Of a DNA stretch of 64,000 bases, positions 63,068 to 64,000 are shown piece by piece. The translations under genes were made by a program, and so were the position numbers. Positions within the stretch are counted from its first letter, which is position 1; the number at the start of each line of letters is the position of its first letter. This DNA comes from an uncultured Phascolarctobacterium sp. Its GTDB lineage: Bacteria > Bacillota > Negativicutes > Acidaminococcales > Acidaminococcaceae. Below the pieces are notes generated by a model. That model saw nothing but the letters and a program-made list of their open reading frames with translations, ran no database searches and was not told the DNA's origin. The stretch covers positions 99,103 through 163,102 of the forward strand of contig CASFZG010000002.1 in assembly GCA_949299135.1 (NCBI GenBank), in the 5' to 3' direction.

Positions 63068-63835
63068 TTGATTCTTGATTTATCTAATAGAAGATATTTA
63101 GTTGTAGGGGCATCATCTGGAATTGGAAGAGCTATAGCAATTTCAATAAGTAAGTTAAACGGAAAAGTTATATTAACCAGTAGAAATAAAGACAAATTAG
63201 AAGAAACTCTTTCATTTATGGATGGCACAGGTCATTTAATTATGCCATTTGATATGAGTAATGTGTCTAAAATAAAAGAGTTTGTGAAACAATGTGTAGA
63301 CATAATTGGTGAAAAATTTGATGGGCTAGTTTTTTCAGCGGGTATTGGAAGATGTATCCCTATAAGGAGCGAAAATTTTGATTCGCTTCAGGAGTTTTAT
63401 AATGTTTCTTATATGGCTTATGTAGCTTTGCTAAAAGAGTTTTCCAGTAAGAGAAATATGAATGATGGTAGTTCAATAATAGGGATTTCATCAAGGGCAG
63501 CACTTTTTCCTGAAAAAGGTTATCTGGCATATGGTACAGCAAAGACCGCTATTAATTTTGCATCAAATATTGCAGCGCAAGAATTTGCCAAAAGAAAAAT
63601 AAGAGTGAATACTATTTGTCCTGAAATGGTTAGAACGCCTATGGCAGAATGTTTTTTTGATGTTGTAGATAAAAAAAGAATAGAAGAATTTTATCCTTTG
63701 GGATTTTTAGAGCCTGAAGATGTTTCTAATATGGTAGTGTTTTTGTTAAGTGATATGAGTAAAAAAATTACAGGTCAGAATTTTTATCTTTCTGCCGGTA
63801 ATACAGGTACGCCTATTGATGGTTATATTATTTAA
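63068..63835 (+). CDS. short-chain dehydrogenase/reductase, copy 2 (FabG-like)
   Basis: The 255-residue SDR has the nucleotide loop VGASSGIGRAIA near 14, FSAGIGRCIP near 88, catalytic Ser in GISSRAALFPEKG and Tyr-x-x-x-Lys in LAYGTAKTAI. The start is best read as TTG 63068, 7 bases after GGGAGGGG; the frame extends to 63053. It pairs with copy 1, like the two KAS genes. It is among the most AT-rich genes of the window, unlike the housekeeping part. Its role is probably the reduction of a sugar-bound or carrier-bound acyl chain. Confidence 0.82.
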   Translation: MILDLSNRRYLVVGASSGIGRAIAISISKLNGKVILTSRNKDKLEETLSFMDGTGHLIMPFDMSNVSKIKEFVKQCVDIIGEKFDGLVFSAGIGRCIPIRSENFDSLQEFYNVSYMAYVALLKEFSSKRNMNDGSSIIGISSRAALFPEKGYLAYGTAKTAINFASNIAAQEFAKRKIRVNTICPEMVRTPMAECFFDVVDKKRIEEFYPLGFLEPEDVSNMVVFLLSDMSKKITGQNFYLSAGNTGTPIDGYII

Positions 63836-63868
63836 CCATAAAAATACAACAACAAAGGAGAAATAAAA

Positions 63869-64000
63869 ATGGAATTACAAGAAAAATTGGCATTGATTGA
63901 AGAAGTATTGGATGTTGAAGAAGGCAGCTTAAAACCGGAAACGGAGCTTGCTGATGTAGACGAATGGGATTCCATAGCTGCACTTTCTTTAATAGTAATG
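63869..64000 (+). CDS. acyl carrier protein-like protein, N-terminal part
   Basis: ATG 63869 follows AACAAAGGAGAAATAAAA and the frame is open to the window end (44 codons). The peptide begins MELQEKLALIEEVLDVEEG. It then has LADVDEWDSIAALSLIVM, where Asp-Ser followed by hydrophobic residues matches the 4'-phosphopantetheine attachment site of carrier proteins. The Asp-Ser-Leu motif is Asp-Ser-Ile here. It lies right after the SDRs, so it is likely the carrier for the KAS products. The rest lies outside the window. Confidence 0.75.
   Translation, partial: MELQEKLALIEEVLDVEEGSLKPETELADVDEWDSIAALSLIVM

Overview
The window is about 64 kb of a bacterial chromosome that looks like a diderm Firmicute of the class Negativicutes, perhaps near Phascolarctobacterium or Acidaminococcus. 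The genus is a guess. Firmicute signs are CodY, an IspH-ribosomal S1 fusion, TrmFO, MutS2, a ZapA-U32-MutS2 order and strong GGAGG ribosome binding sites. An outer membrane is implied by a type V autotransporter whose beta-barrel ends in Phe. Oxygen-sensitive enzymes ([FeFe] hydrogenase, HydF, a CyuA-type desulfidase) point to an anaerobe. I saw no rRNA, tRNA, CRISPR array, prophage or insertion sequence.

Layout. 1-5.4 kb: end of a SpoIID/LytB protein, queA-tgt (queuosine), yajC-5-FCL-secD-secF. 5.4-9.8 kb: an accessory patch with an autotransporter behind a structured leader, a MazF-type toxin-antitoxin pair behind a palindromic operator, a tiny membrane peptide with a structured leader (type I toxin-like), and a small coiled-coil membrane protein. 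9.9-18.7 kb: DEAD-box helicase, gltX, a secreted chagasin-like protein, zapA, U32 protein, and mutS2 split by a one-base frameshift. 18.8-26.5 kb: lysC, a PLP aminotransferase, an L-cysteine desulfidase, then a four-gene set (nitrilase-fold amidase, DUF2848 protein, permease, GntR regulator) whose mRNA leader looks like an attenuator. 26.5-28.9 kb, minus strand: hydF and a nicotinate phosphoribosyltransferase.

29-53.4 kb is mostly housekeeping: a GT28-type glycolipid glycosyltransferase, dprA, topA, trmFO, xerC-codY, a crotonase, an M50 protease, scpA-scpB-rluB, a flavoprotein, cmk-plsC-ispH/rpsA-fni, rpmB, recG, a VTT protein, a rubredoxin-tailed [FeFe] hydrogenase, pnp and a dUTPase.

53.6-64 kb is a surface-glycan locus that becomes clearly AT-rich. 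It encodes a PglF-like UDP-sugar 4,6-dehydratase, a DegT aminotransferase, a PglC-like phosphoglycosyl transferase, a hexapeptide acetyltransferase, a Wzm/Wzt-type ABC exporter, a PglD-like acyltransferase, then two KAS III-like enzymes, two short-chain dehydrogenases and the start of a carrier protein. Read together, these suggest an amino-dideoxy sugar glycan carrying an acyl group built on a dedicated carrier protein. This is the best candidate in the window for an undescribed system, and it runs off the right edge.
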